This document shows positions 63,101 through 64,000 of a stretch of 64,000 nucleotides of DNA, one piece after another. The translations under genes and the position numbers were made by a program. Source of the DNA: Scytonema sp035967975. Its GTDB lineage: Bacteria > Cyanobacteriota > Cyanobacteriia > Cyanobacteriales > Nostocaceae. The stretch is taken from NCBI GenBank assembly GCA_035967975.1, contig JAWQFQ010000016.1, positions 12,083 through 76,082 on the forward strand. Reading direction: 5' to 3'. Within the stretch, counting starts at the first letter, position 1. Every line of letters starts with the position of its first letter. The notes below the pieces were generated by a model, which was not told where the DNA came from, searched no databases, and saw nothing but the letters and a program-made list of their open reading frames with translations.

Positions 63101-63841
63101 AAACTCCTCTATGTAGCCGCGATACCTCTCAGGAACTTCCTTACCTTCTACACCCTTAGACTTTGCCCAAGCTTCTGTCTTGAACAAATCTTCGTAGTGT
63201 TTGGCTACTGCTTGTACGTATTCAATTTGGTCTTTCTCGCTACCGAAGTTCTTCAGGATGGTAATCTCTGACTCTAGCGCCTCAATAGATGTCAGGTGAT
63301 TGTTGATAACACCAACGCTAATACCATCGCTCATGTGGATAGCAATTTCTTCAAACTCAGGCTGGCTACCGTCTTCCCGATAGAAAGACTGTTTCTTAAG
63401 TTTGATAGTTGGGTCGTAAGCGTTTTCGGGTAAGTTTCGCTCAAGAGCCTCTGCTGTGAGGTTAGGATACTTACTTGCTTGCTCAAATCCAATGCAGTCA
63501 CCGTCGTAGTCGCGTGCTTGGCGTTCCTGTTCGGACTCTTGGGGTAGGAGTTCTAGATTATATCCAGCAGTCTGAAGTTCTTTAATATACTCGTTAAATT
63601 TGTTGGTAAACTCGATTTTCTCTCTGGTTTCAAGCTTACTGATATTTTTGTCTAGGTAATTTTTAATACCTTCTAATTGGAGATTTTTCCCTTGAGCTTC
63701 CGGAAGGATAGATACAAGTTTTTTGTTGAGGCGGTTGTAAATGCGATCGCTCGTTTCATCTGAGACAGCAATTACACCTGTAAGGGGTTCACCATCAGGA
63801 CCAAGGATGTCATCCACAAATTTGTTTGTAGAGACACACAA
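57170..63841 (-). CDS. Giant polyvalent-type protein: DPBB polymerase-like + AlkB-like + ASCH/NADAR/SLOG-like domains (5' end incomplete)
   Basis: At least 2223 residues. The TTG at 63841 is the only possible start in this frame, but coding text continues upstream (N-F-R-S-P-F-L-N) to a TAG at 63992-63994, so the true start is lost, frameshifted or beyond the window. Residues 111-115 read D-Y-D-G-D, the metal-binding signature of two-barrel RNA polymerases and RNA-dependent RNA polymerases; the upstream R-S-P resembles the L-N-R-A-P motif. Residues about 1265-1435 fit an AlkB-like 2OG-Fe(II) oxygenase (H-R-D-D, distal H, R-W-S-I-N-I-W). About 1520-1630 look ASCH-like, about 1665-1820 NADAR-like, about 1848-2005 SLOG/YpsA-like (I-S-G-G-Q-T-G-A-D). 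The layout matches conjugative polyvalent proteins. Confidence 0.75.
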   Translation of the reverse strand: MCVSTNKFVDDILGPDGEPLTGVIAVSDETSDRIYNRLNKKLVSILPEAQGKNLQLEGIKNYLDKNISKLETREKIEFTNKFNEYIKELQTAGYNLELLPQESEQERQARDYDGDCIGFEQASKYPNLTAEALERNLPENAYDPTIKLKKQSFYREDGSQPEFEEIAIHMSDGISVGVINNHLTSIEALESEITILKNFGSEKDQIEYVQAVAKHYEDLFKTEAWAKSKGVEGKEVPERYRGYIEEFVQTAKQEPLDQETAFKAMSINTRMYREMIESAAFQNQIAVDLFKSAKKPEMEIIRNNSRILHREVNYIRDKKKDVYIESTIQPTGYSPVELLIAKTNQYFEKARLESRELVQFQDLFKGVEFSNQQRLQATLAKKEFDESFNRANQLSRQKETEKGPSANITLANGERIRIANLLQYDSDLIWTANKITFKLSEIPEEKRNSSQPHKYLVHAQINDETENGKPKFRALGTLAKEQENNLEETGISLGQEVTSNKISFQPELSEGQIKLLYQKAYQAAEEFYNSIPPDQKLAMAAATWAASTTRESNNEKGSDRQNKVSNFVFAALTQEILAQLDTLKFTEFSITGFDRSSQVLSENQPQNIRFNIAENGKDVIEIQTLDGHYETFGNIEQNNARLPIGTTSAANIKKGEVYTVSVTAKVPGTSAEEFTFKVGEVNRFNKTSQRFNNEPAMLTIQEVKLAREDYSIYIQNGNKEEKLGNIDKESVKEGDAQGWLKPETRLQLKVQTITTGQNAYAIGETTDGHLLRINITNSSFKTRKINQSFKALVKAFDKKYVYVAKIGDRQLGIIGQHTERLEAETKGNPQRKWQSKKSLVQELIEKGIINTRQICTTLPVRITSNESTCKITINPETVQYPDQWIKRNQLIKKQTAVYQQNEKNNQESTQNVARSQNDILNHELCPLSSSHQILFKINERPAIMFQDKEQKLVGLVGLAIDEQLATKTKKYLETAGVSYEQLPVSQARLEAKKGMTVFMLDESTINDELKQKFIDRSGGIKNADNPAQPIPIISEQTVYFYNPNQQYSSADGLLSETKEAIGLVVPAQDSIAVAAWLELKGAENDVFIENNTATFIFGKNEALTKELNALLGEAIDIGGVEGFERYEQLSAELNQKLETQGSLLSSNHTTLDSEYRQTLKTLPNRPKELSRLDAPVPIVVAKPIAEEVKSSGQDIRVQAQATKKLASNSGDQVQVAILKQAQASGGVLSEQTTNPAQATKNEAIQLPSARLADPTRAIEILGKIRPDKIEQVRSHLETHLKPVLEEDKSSYAPSRQVAWVGAKWDLKEKNFKPAVQDDALMQLVKQVYPDADIVLVTYSENTGEGINYHRDDSYAAIEARSINIGNSDWGYRAAKEQMAWTKEENTAATYQEFKLESGTVTRFNCKNEHAAINTEAGRWSINIWSVKNDLGRENSDRQKFENFLASNQPPRAVVNSNDDLTIKADEWTPGGEMKVERSYANLKEVTRNISSHFSNQPSVQELISIGSQTAARAMNPQIPENPTISGKPVPMVFPLHLHGESSKVPVNTTIDAMRGYGRVHTTRGVDYQKTYGIKEGDIALAEGGRDSAIAVGKNGEQVAFRVGKQYEITPQMIQNPVYQQAWANWEKHSPKELIQTQANKSKVYGLFMEPLGDYVNGKIVPFPSVQKQTATSINISPDSKDGLGAALANATALAKEQGKLQNDYRVSLNNNPEAAAGRYGVETHNHKPATLPYASAEHAFNHQKQLHPTVDEYKLMVQVLQAKLEQHPQLGSAIAKRCGEAPNAKRGGTEWLENCTNITNAQDKKWEGKGKESAFIRALTEAYNNVVEKSQQTTISPSPSPKVQSQPIKVISGGQTGADMGALRGAKALGLVTGGTAAAGWMTENGANPTLQEYGLVEGEKGDTAVLTYNKRTVENIRNADGTAIFGNVNSPGSRLTVQIAQNLGKPVLHVPLDTALNNRPAAAQQLRDFVEQNNIQTLNIAGNRESKAPGLEAAVAQIVQIGLAYQQNRENIHNPPDRFDAQQTEKPVINSKITPSKVHTQHLDIEQALASSTSTSKQQVGVMDGIIKQMKANTVQNLQDWYIVAQKLGKSEKYLNRIQEVTDSYIKENISLENAFKFMEKDVKELEKINELTSLAQRVVKTIGLEDSNGIMSVQTEKYQIATKAQNQTYLVKDKNDNVLLYVQEGTTQINKIDETTLQDFRSMNLRIENALHNVKKDLIER

Positions 63842-64000
63842 ACCATTAGAGTTAAGAAAAGGGGAGCGAAAGTTGAGAACTTGTTCGGAGTCTTGGTAAT
63901 GAGGAATGCAGATTTCGCCATTTTGTAGGTCTTTAGAAGGGATGACGGCGTTGCATAAATGCGGGATGATTAGGTAAATACGGGTACTTCTCTATACTTT

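Overview
This window looks like part of a large conjugative plasmid (or a plasmid-like island) of a filamentous, probably Nostocales-type cyanobacterium. The evidence is the many HIP1-type GCGATCGC octamers, moderate GC with AT-rich spacers, heptamer/STRR-like intergenic repeats, and protein families typical of cyanobacteria (DUF1822, CHAT, pentapeptide repeats, cyanobacterial EACC1/metacaspase genes). No rRNA, tRNA or core metabolic gene was seen. The organism assignment is inference.

Layout. 0-0.9 kb: the end of an actin-like (ParM-type) segregation gene and a small ParR-like partner. 1-7.6 kb: an accessory region with a broken IS1182-like element beside an inverted truncated copy, a CHAT-protease/periplasmic-binding fusion and an HTH-DUF1822 gene. 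8-11 kb: a tRNA-guanine-transglycosylase-like/DUF6884 protein and a possible nuclease-like gene. 11.1-13.65 kb: pentapeptide and HEAT remnants bounded by an inverted repeat of about 100 bp. 13.7-32.2 kb, all on the minus strand: a type IV secretion/conjugation operon running from an AAA+ ATPase and a DUF192 protein through VirB2-, VirB3-, VirB4-, VirB5-, VirB6-, VirB8-, VirB10- and VirB9-like genes to a VirD4/TraG-like coupling protein and a large unknown protein. Several gene junctions carry copies of a repeat element. 32.3-37.4 kb: a patchwork of nuclease-like and DUF3800 genes, an IS5 fragment, a CRISPR-like relic, a PadR pair and a pentapeptide gene. 37.9-42 kb: a compact operon of sigma-like factor, ParB-like protein and SNF2 helicase. 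42.3-45.4 kb: small plasmid or phage-type genes including a Gp157-like gene. 45.7-48.7 kb: a possible structured RNA, an unknown gene and two ParA-like P-loop ATPases. 49-50.9 kb: a DUF6753-like membrane protein, an atypical response regulator and a small membrane protein. 51.08-55.68 kb: an EACC1 plus metacaspase/periplasmic-binding module enclosed by inverted IS630-type ends. 55.7-56.3 kb: a ParDE toxin-antitoxin pair. 56.4-64 kb: a giant polyvalent-type protein and a small partner.

How it fits together. The operon at 13.7-32.2 kb can supply the mating channel, while ParM/ParR, the ParA-like genes and ParDE would keep the element in its host. The giant protein carries, in order, a two-barrel polymerase signature (DxDGD, with an R-S-P motif upstream), an AlkB-like dioxygenase domain and ASCH-, NADAR- and SLOG-like regions. 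It looks like a polyvalent protein of the sort thought to be delivered with conjugating or phage DNA. The two protease/receptor fusions at 4-6.5 kb and 52.5-55 kb share a C-terminal half but carry different cysteine-protease heads, and look like interchangeable parts of one signalling or self-killing design. The best candidates for undescribed biology are the giant polymerase-like polyvalent protein, the protease-receptor pair, and the sigma/ParB/SNF2 operon.
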